Positions 34,302-43,883 of a stretch of 64,000 nt of DNA are shown piece by piece. The number at the start of each line of letters is the position of its first letter. Within the stretch, counting starts at the first letter, position 1. Position numbers and translations under genes: made by a program. Source of the DNA: JBCBKU01 sp965267475 (GTDB lineage Bacteria > Pseudomonadota > Alphaproteobacteria > Rhodobacterales > Rhodobacteraceae); the NCBI GenBank assembly GCA_965267475.1, contig OZ254079.1, forward strand, positions 1,736,001 through 1,800,000. The letters are read 5' to 3'. The notes under the pieces were generated by a model. That model searched no databases. It was given only the letters and a program-made list of their open reading frames with translations, and was not told where the DNA came from.

Positions 34302-36716
34302 ATGAAATCGACGGCACGTGTGGTGGTAATTGGGGGCGGCGTCGTTGGCTGTTCGGTTCTGTACCATCTGACCAAGCTTGGCTGGTCGGATGTGATGCTG
34401 ATCGAGCGGTCTGAGCTGACCTCGGGCTCGACCTGGCATGCGGCGGGCGGGTTCCACACCTTGAACGGCGACACGAATATGGCGGCCCTTCAGGGTTATA
34501 CCATTGGTTTGTATGATGAATTGGAGAAGCTGACCGGCTTGAGCTGTGGCTTGCACCATTCTGGTGGCATGACGCTGGCCGACACGCCAGAGCGGTTTGA
34601 CATGCTGAAAGCCGAGCGCGCCAAGCACCGCTATATGGGGCTTGAGACCGAAATCCTTGGCCCCGATGAGATCAAGGCGCGGGCGGATTTCGTGAACACC
34701 GACGGATTGATCGGCGCGCTTTACGATCCGCTTGATGGCCATCTGGATCCGTCGGGCACGACCCATGCCTATGCAAAGGCGGCCCGGATGGGGGGCGCCG
34801 AGATCGTGACCCACAACCGCGTGCTTGAGACCAATCCGCGGGCCGATGGCACCTGGGATGTGGTGACCGAGAAGGGCACCATCCATGCCGAACATGTCGT
34901 CAATGCGGGCGGGCTTTGGGCCCGGGAAGTGGCGGCCATGGCGGGGTTGTACCTGCCGCTTTTGCCCATGGCGCATCAGTATCTGGTCACCGATGCGGTG
35001 CCCGAGATTGCGGACCGTGATGAAGAGATCCCCCATGTGATCGATCCGGGCGGGGAAAGTTACCTTCGCCAGGAAGGCGACGGGTTCGTCATCGGGTTTT
35101 ATGAGCAGCCTTGCGAGCCCTGGTCGGTGGATCGGACACCGTGGGATTTCGGGCATGAGTTGTTGAACGACAATGTCGAGAAGATCGAGGATTCCGTAGC
35201 TGCGGCATACCGACGCTTCCCGATCCTGGAACGGGCTGGTGTCAAACGCATCATCCACGGACCATTCACCTTTGCGCCCGATGGCAACCCCTTGGTCGGC
35301 CCGGTCCCGGGCATGCGCAACTATTGGGCCGCTTGCGCCGTGATGGCAGGCTTCAGTCAAGGCGGCGGCGTCGGGCTGTCCCTGGCACAGTGGATGATAG
35401 AAGGCGAGACCGAGCGCGACCCCCGCGCCATGGATGTGGCCCGCTACGGCCACTGGACGACGCCGGGATATACAGTGCCCAAAGTGATCGAAAATTATCA
35501 GAAGCGGTTCTCGGTCACGTTCCCAAATGAGGAACTGCCCGCGGCACGGCCTTTCCGGGCGACGCCGGTCTGGGACATCTGGGACAGTATGGGTGCGGTC
35601 TGGGGTGAGGCCTATGGCCTGGAAATCGTGAACTATTTCGCGCTGCCAGGGCAAGTGCGGTACGAAACCCCGACGTTCCGGCGATCGAATGCCTGGGATG
35701 CGGTCAAGTCCGAGGTGTCAACGGTTCGGACAGAGGTCGGGATCAACGAAGTCCATAATTTCGGAAAGTTTCGGGTGACGGGGCCGGGTGCGCGGGCCTG
35801 GCTGGACCGGATCATGGCCGGACGGATTCCGAAACCGGGGCGTTTGTCGCTGACGCCCATGCTGGCGCCTTCTGGTAAGTTGCAGGGCGATTTTACCGTA
35901 TCCTGTCTGGCGGAAGACGAATTCCAGCTTACCGCCAGTTACGGCGCGCAAGACCAGCATGCCCGCTGGTTCGCCATGCATCCAGGCGAGGATGTTGAGG
36001 TCGAGAATATCTCGGACCGGCGCACCGGATTCCAGATCGCCGGGCCCAAAGCGCGGGAACTTCTGTCCCGCGTAACCCGGGAAGACGTCTCACCCGAGGC
36101 GTTCAAGTTCCTCGACGTGAAACGCCTGACTATCGGCATGGCCGACTGCATCGTGCAGCGCGTCAGTTACACGGGCGATCTGGGCTATGAGATCTATACC
36201 GACCCGACATCGCAGCGGGTGCTGTTCGGACATCTGTGGCAGGCAGGCGAGGATCTGGGGCTGCGGCCGTTCGGGATGCGCGCGATGATGTCGCTCAGGC
36301 TCGACAAGTTCTTCGGGTCCTGGAGCCGGGAATTTTCACCCGACTACACCGCTGCCGAAACCGGGCTGGATCGGTTCATTTCCTTCAAGAAGAACGTGGA
36401 TTTCATCGGTCGGGCGGCTGCCGAAAAAGAACGGGCCGAGGGCCCGGCCCGCAAGCTTTGCGCGTTTGTCGTCGACGCCGGGGATGCCGATGTGATTGCC
36501 TATGAACCGATTTGGCTCGATGGGGCAGTTCAGGGGTTTTGCACCTCGGGCGGCTATTCGCATTTCGCTGAGAAATCCGTCGCGCAGGGTTTTGTGCCTA
36601 CGGACCGCGCGGTTGAAGGGCTTGAAGTCGAAATCGAGATTTTGGGGGAACGACGATCGGCGCGTTTGGTGACCGAACACCTGTTCGACGCCGATGGCGC
36701 ACGCATGCGGGGGTGA
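34302..36716 (+). CDS. FAD-dependent dimethylglycine/sarcosine dehydrogenase-like protein with GcvT domain
   Basis: An 804-residue two-part enzyme. Residues 1 to about 400 are a DAO-type FAD domain (VVVIGGGVVGCSVLYHL at 7-23; STWHAAGGFH near 44-53 resembles the flavinylation region of dimethylglycine dehydrogenase). The rest is FAO_M plus the GcvT/aminomethyltransferase folate domain. Enzymes like this oxidatively demethylate N-methyl amino acids and pass the one-carbon unit to tetrahydrofolate. The ATG at 34302 follows GGGGCAGGG. Substrate not identified, but it fits an N-demethylation route with the Rieske enzyme. Confidence 0.88.
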   Translation: MKSTARVVVIGGGVVGCSVLYHLTKLGWSDVMLIERSELTSGSTWHAAGGFHTLNGDTNMAALQGYTIGLYDELEKLTGLSCGLHHSGGMTLADTPERFDMLKAERAKHRYMGLETEILGPDEIKARADFVNTDGLIGALYDPLDGHLDPSGTTHAYAKAARMGGAEIVTHNRVLETNPRADGTWDVVTEKGTIHAEHVVNAGGLWAREVAAMAGLYLPLLPMAHQYLVTDAVPEIADRDEEIPHVIDPGGESYLRQEGDGFVIGFYEQPCEPWSVDRTPWDFGHELLNDNVEKIEDSVAAAYRRFPILERAGVKRIIHGPFTFAPDGNPLVGPVPGMRNYWAACAVMAGFSQGGGVGLSLAQWMIEGETERDPRAMDVARYGHWTTPGYTVPKVIENYQKRFSVTFPNEELPAARPFRATPVWDIWDSMGAVWGEAYGLEIVNYFALPGQVRYETPTFRRSNAWDAVKSEVSTVRTEVGINEVHNFGKFRVTGPGARAWLDRIMAGRIPKPGRLSLTPMLAPSGKLQGDFTVSCLAEDEFQLTASYGAQDQHARWFAMHPGEDVEVENISDRRTGFQIAGPKARELLSRVTREDVSPEAFKFLDVKRLTIGMADCIVQRVSYTGDLGYEIYTDPTSQRVLFGHLWQAGEDLGLRPFGMRAMMSLRLDKFFGSWSREFSPDYTAAETGLDRFISFKKNVDFIGRAAAEKERAEGPARKLCAFVVDAGDADVIAYEPIWLDGAVQGFCTSGGYSHFAEKSVAQGFVPTDRAVEGLEVEIEILGERRSARLVTEHLFDADGARMRG

Positions 36717-36761
36717 CGCGAATTCGCTTGATTTCCGTCTGAATGCCCTTTTCCTAGGCAC

Positions 36762-37583
36762 ATGGTCAAATACCCATCTCCTCCCGGCGGTGTCCCACCG
36801 CAAACACAGCTATTGTCGCGCCGCGCGGTCTTTACCGAGGCCTATGTCGTGATCCCGAAAATCGTGATGACCGATATCGTCACCAGTCGATGGCCGGGAT
36901 GGGAGGGGACCCGCGCCTGGGTATTGGCCCGACCCTTGACTGGGTTTGCCGAGACCTTTGCGCAGATGATCGTCGAGCTTGCGCCCGGGGGCGGGTCTGC
37001 GTCTCCGGAACCCGACCCGAACGGAGAAAGCGTGATCTTCGTGACCAAGAACGCGATTTCACTGACGATTGAGGGGCAAGATCACAGTTTGGAAGAAGGC
37101 GGATATGCTTATCTTCCAGCCGGGTGCGACTGGACGATTGGAAACCGGACAGAAGCACCAAGCGAGTTTACCTGGATTCGGAAATCCTACGAACCGGTTC
37201 CGGGGCTCGCGCCACCGAAGCCCTTCGTGACGAATGAGAAGGATGTCGCGGTCAATCCAATGCCCGAATCCGACGGCACCTGGGGCACCAAGATGTTTGT
37301 CGAACCGGATGATCTTTCCCACGACATGCACGTCAATATCGTGTCTTTCGAACCCGGTGGCGTGATCGCTTTCGCCGAGACGCATGTGATGGAACATGGG
37401 TTGTATGTCATTGAAGGAAAAGGCGTTTACCGGCTGAACACCGATTGGATCGAGGTCGAGGCAGGCGATTTCATGTGGTTGCGCGCGTTCTGTCCGCAGG
37501 CCTGTTATGCCGGTGGGCCAGGGCGGTTCCGCTATTTGCTGTACAAGGACGTCAATCGGCAGCCGAAACTGACGCTTGGCTAG
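36762..37583 (+). CDS. (S)-ureidoglycine aminohydrolase (bicupin)
   Basis: A 273-residue tandem-cupin protein that hydrolyses (S)-ureidoglycine to ureidoglycolate and ammonia. The second cupin carries the metal-type segment HVMEHGLYVIEGKGVYRLN followed by WIEVEAGDFMWLRAFCPQACYAGG, and the pairing of the two cupins is as in AllE/UGLYAH. Context supports it: the allantoate-pathway enzymes AllA and PuuE-OHCU follow on the opposite strand, with a four-base convergent overlap with allA. Confidence 0.9.
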   Translation: MVKYPSPPGGVPPQTQLLSRRAVFTEAYVVIPKIVMTDIVTSRWPGWEGTRAWVLARPLTGFAETFAQMIVELAPGGGSASPEPDPNGESVIFVTKNAISLTIEGQDHSLEEGGYAYLPAGCDWTIGNRTEAPSEFTWIRKSYEPVPGLAPPKPFVTNEKDVAVNPMPESDGTWGTKMFVEPDDLSHDMHVNIVSFEPGGVIAFAETHVMEHGLYVIEGKGVYRLNTDWIEVEAGDFMWLRAFCPQACYAGGPGRFRYLLYKDVNRQPKLTLG

Positions 37584-38065
37584 GCCGTGATCCGAAAGGG
37601 TTCTGCGAACCAGTGTTCTTGCAAGTTGTCGCCGGGCCCGATCCGGTCGATGACCGCAAACAGACCGGGCGCATGAAGCGGGGTCAAGACGCCGTGCCAG
37701 GTGCCCCGGTGAAAGTTCACGGCCTGACCCGGTGCTGTCAGAAACGCGCGCGGCGTATCCGGCAGACCGTTCCCATCGGGTGCGACAACCACCAGAAACG
37801 GATGCTCGGTCATAGGCACAAAGCACTGGCTGCCGTCCGGATGCCGCTCCATCATGTCGAGGTCGTGGGGCAGGCTGCGCGGTTCGGCGTTGAACAGGCT
37901 TACGCCTGCGTGGCCATCGGAAAAGTCCAACCGGGCCTTGTCGTGAAACCGACCGCATTTCCCCTGGTTGATCAGCTTGTCGGGCGCGCCGGCGCAGTCG
38001 ATGACATCGCCGAACGGGGCAAAGGCATCTGCCGTTAGCGGAATGACCTTGATCTGCCGGGTCAT
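37580..38065 (-). CDS. allA: Ureidoglycolate lyase
   Basis: A 161-residue enzyme that splits ureidoglycolate into glyoxylate and urea. IKVIPLTADAFAPFGDVID at the N-terminus and the VNFHRGTWHGVLTPL motif near the end are family signatures. The ATG at 38065 overlaps the stop of the upstream fusion gene (ATGA), so it is chosen over a longer in-frame start. Last gene of the minus-strand purine operon. Confidence 0.92.
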   Translation of the reverse strand: MTRQIKVIPLTADAFAPFGDVIDCAGAPDKLINQGKCGRFHDKARLDFSDGHAGVSLFNAEPRSLPHDLDMMERHPDGSQCFVPMTEHPFLVVVAPDGNGLPDTPRAFLTAPGQAVNFHRGTWHGVLTPLHAPGLFAVIDRIGPGDNLQEHWFAEPFRITA

Positions 38066-39486
38066 GGAAGGATTTCGCGCAAGCGCAGCTCTGCGATCCG
38101 TTCGACCTGACGGCAAGCTTCAGCAAGCTCAGTGTCGCGATCATGGGTCAAGCGAGCTTCGAATGCCGTCAGGATCTGGGTTTTGGTGTGGTCCCGGACC
38201 GCTATGATGAAGGGAAATCCGAATTTCTCGGTGTAGTTCGCGTTCAGACGTTCGAAGGTTTGGCGTTCCTGATCGGTCAGCGCATCGAGCCCTGCCGAGG
38301 CCTGTTCCGAGGTCGAAGCCGCCGTCAGGCGTTTGGCTGCGGCCAATTTTCCGGCGAGATCGGGGTGCGCCTGAAGCACGGCCAACCTTTGGTCATCAGA
38401 CCCGGACCGAAAGGCGCGGCACATCGCCGAATGCAGACCCGTCGCGCTGTCATGTGCGGGCCCGAGCTCCAACGCGAACGCGTCTTCGGCCACCCATGGT
38501 GAATGCTCGAAGATCCCGCCATAGGCCTCTAAAAACGTGCTCTTATTCATCTCAGATGGCCGCGCTTGTTTCGGTGGTGGATGCGTCTTGGCCCAATGTT
38601 CGGCAATGTCGATCCGGCGCGCGAACCAGACGCCGTCGCGGGCTTTCGCATGGGCGAAAAAATCAGCCAGTGCCTTTGCGCGCCCAGGCCGACCGGCCAA
38701 GCGGCAGTGCAGCCCGATGGACAGCATCTTGGGTGCGCCGGCTTCGCCCTCGGCATAAAGCATGTCGAAACTGTCGCGGAGATAGGTGAAGAACTGGTCG
38801 CCCGAGTTGAACCCTTGCGGCGTGGCGAAACGCATATCATTAGCATCCAGCGTATAGGGGATGATCAGTTGATCGCGCCCGGCGATCTGAACCCAATACG
38901 GCAAATCATCCGCGTAACTGTCTGAGATATAATCAAAACCGCCTTCCTCGGCGGCCAAACGAACCGTGTTCATGGACGCACGCCCAAGATACCAGCCCCG
39001 GGGGCGCGCGCCCGTGACCTCGGTGTGCAGGCGTATGGCTTCTTCCATCTGGGCCTTTTCTTCCGCCTCTTCCATGTCCTTGTATTCGATCCATTTCAGG
39101 CCATGCGTCGCGATCTCCCACTCGGCGGATTGCATGGCTGCGACTTGTTCGGGGCAGCGAGCGAGCGCAGTGGCGACGCCGTAGACTGTGACCGGCACTT
39201 CTGCGCCAGTGAAGATGCGGTGAAGTCGCCAGAACCCGGCGCGCGCTCCGTATTCATAGATGGTTTCCATGTTCCAATGGCGCTGACCTGGCCAGGCCGC
39301 AGCGCCGACGATTTCGGACAGGAACGCTTCGGACGCGGGATCGCCGTGCAACAGGTTGTTTTCGCCGCCTTCTTCGTAATTCACCACGAATTGCACCGCG
39401 ATCTTCGCGCCGTTCGGCCAGCGCGGATCTGGCGGTTCGGCGCCATAGCCGGCCATGTCACGGGGATATCTCGGGGCGCGGGTCAT
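38062..39486 (-). CDS. puuE: Fused PuuE allantoinase and OHCU decarboxylase
   Basis: A 474-residue fusion. Residues 1 to about 300 are the polysaccharide-deacetylase-fold, metal-independent allantoinase PuuE (VQFVVNYEEGGENNLLHGD, HWNMETIYEYGAR, EIATHGLKWIEY). From about 312 (MNKSTFLEAYGGIFEHSPW) to the end is 2-oxo-4-hydroxy-4-carboxy-5-ureidoimidazoline decarboxylase, with the HPDLAGKLA active-site segment. Together they do two successive steps, OHCU to (S)-allantoin to allantoate. Divergent from the HIU hydrolase gene; the 63-base gap must carry both promoters. Confidence 0.92.
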   Translation of the reverse strand: MTRAPRYPRDMAGYGAEPPDPRWPNGAKIAVQFVVNYEEGGENNLLHGDPASEAFLSEIVGAAAWPGQRHWNMETIYEYGARAGFWRLHRIFTGAEVPVTVYGVATALARCPEQVAAMQSAEWEIATHGLKWIEYKDMEEAEEKAQMEEAIRLHTEVTGARPRGWYLGRASMNTVRLAAEEGGFDYISDSYADDLPYWVQIAGRDQLIIPYTLDANDMRFATPQGFNSGDQFFTYLRDSFDMLYAEGEAGAPKMLSIGLHCRLAGRPGRAKALADFFAHAKARDGVWFARRIDIAEHWAKTHPPPKQARPSEMNKSTFLEAYGGIFEHSPWVAEDAFALELGPAHDSATGLHSAMCRAFRSGSDDQRLAVLQAHPDLAGKLAAAKRLTAASTSEQASAGLDALTDQERQTFERLNANYTEKFGFPFIIAVRDHTKTQILTAFEARLTHDRDTELAEACRQVERIAELRLREILP

Positions 39487-39549
39487 TGACGTTTCCTTGG
39501 CTTCCGGGTCCAGTTAGAGCGAACCGGGCGGGGCTGACAAGGTGGGGCT

Positions 39550-39906
39550 ATGGTTGAGGGATATCTGACGACGCATGTTCTGGACACGGCGCTGGGCCGT
39601 CCTGCCGAAGGGATCTCGATTTCTCTGTACCGCGTGTCCGGCAACAGCCATCGGAAGATTGCCGAGGCGGTCACGAATGCGGATGGCCGGACCGACGCCC
39701 CGATCTTGCCAGCGGAGAAGTTCAAGACCGGCATCTATGAGCTGATATTCTTTGCGGGCGACTATCTTCGAAAGACCGGGCAGGGGGCGGCGGATCCGTT
39801 GTTCCTCGACGGGGTCCCAATCCGATTTGGAATGGCAGAGGACGCGCATTATCACGTGCCACTTTTGCTGTCGCCGCATGGCTATTCGACGTATCGCGGC
39901 AGTTGA
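39550..39906 (+). CDS. uraH: 5-Hydroxyisourate hydrolase
   Basis: A 118-residue transthyretin-like enzyme that opens 5-hydroxyisourate to OHCU. The N-terminal LTTHVLDTALGRPA, the central KFKTGIYELIFFAGDY and the diagnostic C-terminal YRGS are all present. Its stop overlaps the start of puuD (TGATG), so the enzymes that make and consume 5-hydroxyisourate are coupled. Confidence 0.95.
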   Translation: MVEGYLTTHVLDTALGRPAEGISISLYRVSGNSHRKIAEAVTNADGRTDAPILPAEKFKTGIYELIFFAGDYLRKTGQGAADPLFLDGVPIRFGMAEDAHYHVPLLLSPHGYSTYRGS

Positions 39907-41165
39907 TGGGCGATTTCTCAGTCATATGGCATTGGATTGAGTTTGCAGTTCGCTGGACCCATGTGATTACCGGGATCGCCTGGATCGGGTCATCGTTCTA
40001 TTTCATCGCGCTGGACCTGGGTCTGACCCGGGATCCCGCGCCTGTTTCCGGTGCCGATGGCGAGGAATGGCAGGTGCACGGGGGTGGGTTTTACCACATC
40101 CAAAAATACATGGTCGCACCGGATGCCATGCCCGAACACCTGACCTGGTTCAAATGGGAAGCCTATTCGACTTGGCTTTCGGGCGCGGCGCTTTTGGCAA
40201 TCGTTTATTGGGTTGGCGCCGAGATTTTTCTGGTTGATCCCGAAAAGGCGGATTTGGCGGTCGGATGGGCGATCGTCATTTCGGCGGCTTCGCTGGCGGT
40301 GGGCTGGGTGATCTATGACCTTCTTTGCAAGTCGCGGCTTGGGCATTCGCCCACCGCCTTGATGGTCCTTTTGTTCGTCCTTCTGGTCATCATGGCTTGG
40401 GGGTATGATCAGATTTTCACGGGCCGGGCGGCGCTTTTGCATCTTGGGGCATTCACGGCGACCATCATGTCGGCGAATGTGTTCTTCATCATTATTCCGA
40501 ACCAGCGGATCGTCGTGGCTGATCTGAAGGAAGGGCGGGCGCCCGATCCGGAATATGGGCGCATCGCAAAGCTCAGATCGACCCACAACAACTACCTGAC
40601 GCTGCCTGTTTTGTTTCTGATGTTGTCAAACCATTATCCACTGGCCTTCGCGACCGAGTGGAATTGGCTGATCGCGGGTCTGGTGTTTCTGATGGGTGTG
40701 ACGATCCGCCATTGGTTCAATTCCCATCATGCGCGCAAGGGCAGCCCGCATTGGACTTGGGCGGTGACCGTTCTGCTTTTCCTCGCCATCGCCTGGCTGT
40801 CCACGGAACCCGGAAAGGCAGGCAATGGCGACGGGTCCGGGACGGATGCGGTGGGATCAACCGAAATATCACCAGACCCGGAAGATCCCCTGTTTGATGA
40901 GGTTGTGGCGATCGTGCAGGGGCGGTGTGCCATGTGCCACGGGGCCGATCCGGCCTGGCCCGGGATCCATACTGCGCCGAAAGGGGTTCATCTGGAGACA
41001 CCGGCTCAGGTCTTCCGGCACCGCGAGGCGATCTATCTTCAGGCTGCAATCAGCCGCGCGATGCCTCCGGGCAATCGGAGTTGGATGGAACAGGAAGAAC
41101 GCAACGCGATCCGGGAATGGTACCGCGGGCAGGGACATGCCGGTCCGCGAGACACCGGATCTTAG
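39906..41165 (+). CDS. puuD: Membrane urate hydroxylase with C-terminal cytochrome c domain
   Basis: A 419-residue protein oxidising urate to 5-hydroxyisourate. The first 290 residues hold about eight membrane helices with the PuuD starting pattern (IEFAVRWTHVITGIAWIGSSFYFIALD). Residues about 330-405 form a cytochrome c domain with one haem site, CAMCH, and a late MPP axial-ligand segment. PuuD is known to use the haem to pass electrons to the respiratory chain, unlike soluble uricase. The ATG at 39906 overlaps the uraH stop. Confidence 0.93.
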   Translation: MGDFSVIWHWIEFAVRWTHVITGIAWIGSSFYFIALDLGLTRDPAPVSGADGEEWQVHGGGFYHIQKYMVAPDAMPEHLTWFKWEAYSTWLSGAALLAIVYWVGAEIFLVDPEKADLAVGWAIVISAASLAVGWVIYDLLCKSRLGHSPTALMVLLFVLLVIMAWGYDQIFTGRAALLHLGAFTATIMSANVFFIIIPNQRIVVADLKEGRAPDPEYGRIAKLRSTHNNYLTLPVLFLMLSNHYPLAFATEWNWLIAGLVFLMGVTIRHWFNSHHARKGSPHWTWAVTVLLFLAIAWLSTEPGKAGNGDGSGTDAVGSTEISPDPEDPLFDEVVAIVQGRCAMCHGADPAWPGIHTAPKGVHLETPAQVFRHREAIYLQAAISRAMPPGNRSWMEQEERNAIREWYRGQGHAGPRDTGS

Positions 41166-43837
41166 AAGTCCTCCCAGCTTTCTCCGTCATATTGGTCATA
41201 GGCGGCTGCGCCGTCGGTTCCGGTCGCCTTTTCGACGGCGTGAGGCACTGGCGCTGATGGTGTGTCCTTGACCTGTTCCTGCGGGGCTGCGGCGGGAGCT
41301 TTTTCACCTTCGGACGCTGGGGCGGGTGCCGGGGTCCGGGGTGCCGTTGCTGGTCCCAGTTCGTGCGCGGTCTCGGACCGCGCCTGGGCGGTCTCGACGG
41401 CCGAGGCGTCAACAGTGAACCGCTCCGTCGCAGTGCTAAGCCCTTCTGCGGCGCGCGTCAGCGCATGACTGGTTGCCATGGTTTCCTGGAACATGGCGGC
41501 GTTCTGCTGGGTCACGGCATCCAGTTGGCCCATCGCCGTGTTCACTTCCGCAAGGCCATTGGACTGTTCATCCGCCGATGCGGCGATTTCGCCCACGTGC
41601 TCTGAAATGTTCGAGACCGATGCCACGATCTGCTTCAAGGCATCCCCGGCATTGCCGACTAGACGCACGCCCTGATCGACATGTTCACCGGAGGTCGAGA
41701 TCAGCACGTTGATTTCGCGTGCGGCTTCCGAAGACCTTTGCGCGAGGGCCCGCACTTCTGATGCCACGACGGCAAAGCCCCGTCCGGCATCGCCGGCACG
41801 CGCAGCCTCGACACCGGCATTCAGCGCCAAAAGATTTGTTTGGAAGGCAATGTCATCGATCACGCTGATGATGCGTGAGATCTTTGACGAGCTTTCCTCG
41901 ATCTGGCCCATTGCGGCCACGGCTTCCTGAACCACACCGCCGGAATCTTCGGCATTCGCACGGGCTTCGGTCACCACCTGATTGGCGCGGCGCGCGCCTT
42001 CGGCGGCGGCGCTGACCGATGCCGTGATCTCGGCGATCGCAGCCGCCGTCTGTTCCAGCGTCGCGGCCTGTTGTTCGGTCCTGCGTGACAGATCGTCGGA
42101 GGATTGCGAAATCTCACTCACCCGCGTCCGGATCGAGACGCTTTGGCTGACCACTGCTGCAATGGCTCCATGCAATATTTCCACGGCCTGGTTGAAGTCC
42201 TCTCGCGTGTCGTCGTGACCCTCTGGGAAAGCCTCAGTCAGGCGCATCGTCAGATCGCCCTCCGACAGCCCCTCTAGTCCAGCCCGCAGCGCATCGATCA
42301 TCATGGTCTGCGCCGCCTGCAAGGCTTTGCGCTCTTTGTCGGCCCGTTCGACCGCCATTTGGGTTTCGGTGACATCCGCACCGATCAACACGAATTGCGC
42401 AATCGAACCGCCCCGATCAACCACCGGGCATACGCCGCCCCGCAAGTTGGTATTGCGCCCGGCGACTGACACTTGGAACGTTCCGAATGTCGGTTCGGAC
42501 TGTTCCATCACCGCGTCGATCGTCGGAACAGCGGCGTCGGGGTCGCTTGGGTCGGGCAGGACCGTTACGATTTTATTCAACGTCTCGGTCACGTCTTCTG
42601 GATCATCGGTGTCGCAAAGATCGAAGAAATGCGCGTTTGCCGAGGTCAGCCGTCCGGTCCGGTCGAACACGGCTTTGGCCTGGAATGTCTCAAACGCCTT
42701 CAGAATGGCGCCGTTCATCCTGGCAGAGGTCTCATCGCTCCATTCGATGACGACGCCCAGAAGCGCACCATCCGCCCCTTCAACACGGTTGATCTGCAAT
42801 TCGAGCAAGGTCTGATCAACCCAAATGTCGAGGACAGCGGGCAGGGTGTCCGGCATCTGGATCTTGGCCACGGCGGGCGCCAAGGCGCTGTGCAGATCCT
42901 CCAAGTGGTACCCGGTAAGACCATCCGCCGTCATATCGTTCAGCCCGGCCGCCGCCGATTTGATCAGCGCTGCGAAGGCCGGGTTTGCAAATTCTATGTC
43001 GCCTTCTTGGTTCAGGACCGTCAATGGGGCCGAGCTGCCCGAAAACCCGGCTTCCTTCAGCGCGCCCGCGCGATGCACCTCGGCCGCCTCGGCAAGCCGT
43101 ATGCGGCATGTGTCCAGCGCCGAGGCAATTGCCCCGATCTCGTCCCGCCTGTCGGTATGGGCAACCGCCGACGAGAAATCCCCGTTCGCTATGTCCTGGA
43201 TCGCCGACCTTACACTTCGCAAAGGTTTCGATAGAGTTGTCCGCAACAGGACCACTGCGAGCGCCATTGCGACGACCAGGACCAACACCGAAGTCAGAAT
43301 GGCCCTGTTCAAGTCGCTGGCCATCTTGGCAAATTTTGCCTCCGCCGACCAATTCACGACCAACGCGCCAGCAATGTCGTTCGCGGGTCCGAATGTCGCG
43401 GGATAGGCCGCGCGAAGCCCATCTTCGGAATAGACTGGTTCCCCGCGCGAAATCGCTTCGGCCCCCGCCGCGCGCAACATTTCGATCACGTCCGGCGTGG
43501 CGGTTTCGCTCGACGCCAGGATTTCGCCGCCAGCGTTCATGGCGACGCCGGCGGTCGCAAGACCCTCCGACCGCTCGATGATCCGATCCACAAGGGTCTT
43601 GAGAATATCGGCCTTGCCAAATCGAATGGCCCCGCCCGCTTGCTGCGCGGCCATATCCGTCACGCTTTGCGCGGTGACCTGAACGCCGTGCAGCGCCACC
43701 TGTCGGGTCGAAAGCGAGTTCTGGATCGTCAGCACGGTGACGACAAGAAGCGTTACCGCGACGATCAACACGCTGCACTTTAACAGAACGGACACGGAAC
43801 GTGGCCGATCGGTTGTCATGGGCTTGTCCTGGGGCAT
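41162..43837 (-). CDS. Methyl-accepting chemotaxis protein with C-terminal CheR/CheB tether
   Basis: An 891-residue chemoreceptor. One helix at about 18-38, a periplasmic sensing region to about 183, a second helix (ILTSVLVLVVAMALAVVLL), then HAMP. PAS-like cytoplasmic segments (about 250-500) come before the methyl-accepting signalling domain, whose hairpin tip reads FQTNLLALNAGVEAARAGDAGRGFAVVASEVR. The last five residues are SWEDF, the xWxxF form of the NWETF pentapeptide that recruits CheR and CheB. It follows the secreted sensor-like gene by 46 bases; ligand unknown. An internal start (43819) is possible. Confidence 0.92.
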   Translation of the reverse strand: MPQDKPMTTDRPRSVSVLLKCSVLIVAVTLLVVTVLTIQNSLSTRQVALHGVQVTAQSVTDMAAQQAGGAIRFGKADILKTLVDRIIERSEGLATAGVAMNAGGEILASSETATPDVIEMLRAAGAEAISRGEPVYSEDGLRAAYPATFGPANDIAGALVVNWSAEAKFAKMASDLNRAILTSVLVLVVAMALAVVLLRTTLSKPLRSVRSAIQDIANGDFSSAVAHTDRRDEIGAIASALDTCRIRLAEAAEVHRAGALKEAGFSGSSAPLTVLNQEGDIEFANPAFAALIKSAAAGLNDMTADGLTGYHLEDLHSALAPAVAKIQMPDTLPAVLDIWVDQTLLELQINRVEGADGALLGVVIEWSDETSARMNGAILKAFETFQAKAVFDRTGRLTSANAHFFDLCDTDDPEDVTETLNKIVTVLPDPSDPDAAVPTIDAVMEQSEPTFGTFQVSVAGRNTNLRGGVCPVVDRGGSIAQFVLIGADVTETQMAVERADKERKALQAAQTMMIDALRAGLEGLSEGDLTMRLTEAFPEGHDDTREDFNQAVEILHGAIAAVVSQSVSIRTRVSEISQSSDDLSRRTEQQAATLEQTAAAIAEITASVSAAAEGARRANQVVTEARANAEDSGGVVQEAVAAMGQIEESSSKISRIISVIDDIAFQTNLLALNAGVEAARAGDAGRGFAVVASEVRALAQRSSEAAREINVLISTSGEHVDQGVRLVGNAGDALKQIVASVSNISEHVGEIAASADEQSNGLAEVNTAMGQLDAVTQQNAAMFQETMATSHALTRAAEGLSTATERFTVDASAVETAQARSETAHELGPATAPRTPAPAPASEGEKAPAAAPQEQVKDTPSAPVPHAVEKATGTDGAAAYDQYDGESWEDF

Positions 43838-43883
43838 GGGCCGCCTTGTCTGATCTGGAGTTCTGAAATCTGCGCGTTTCGGC

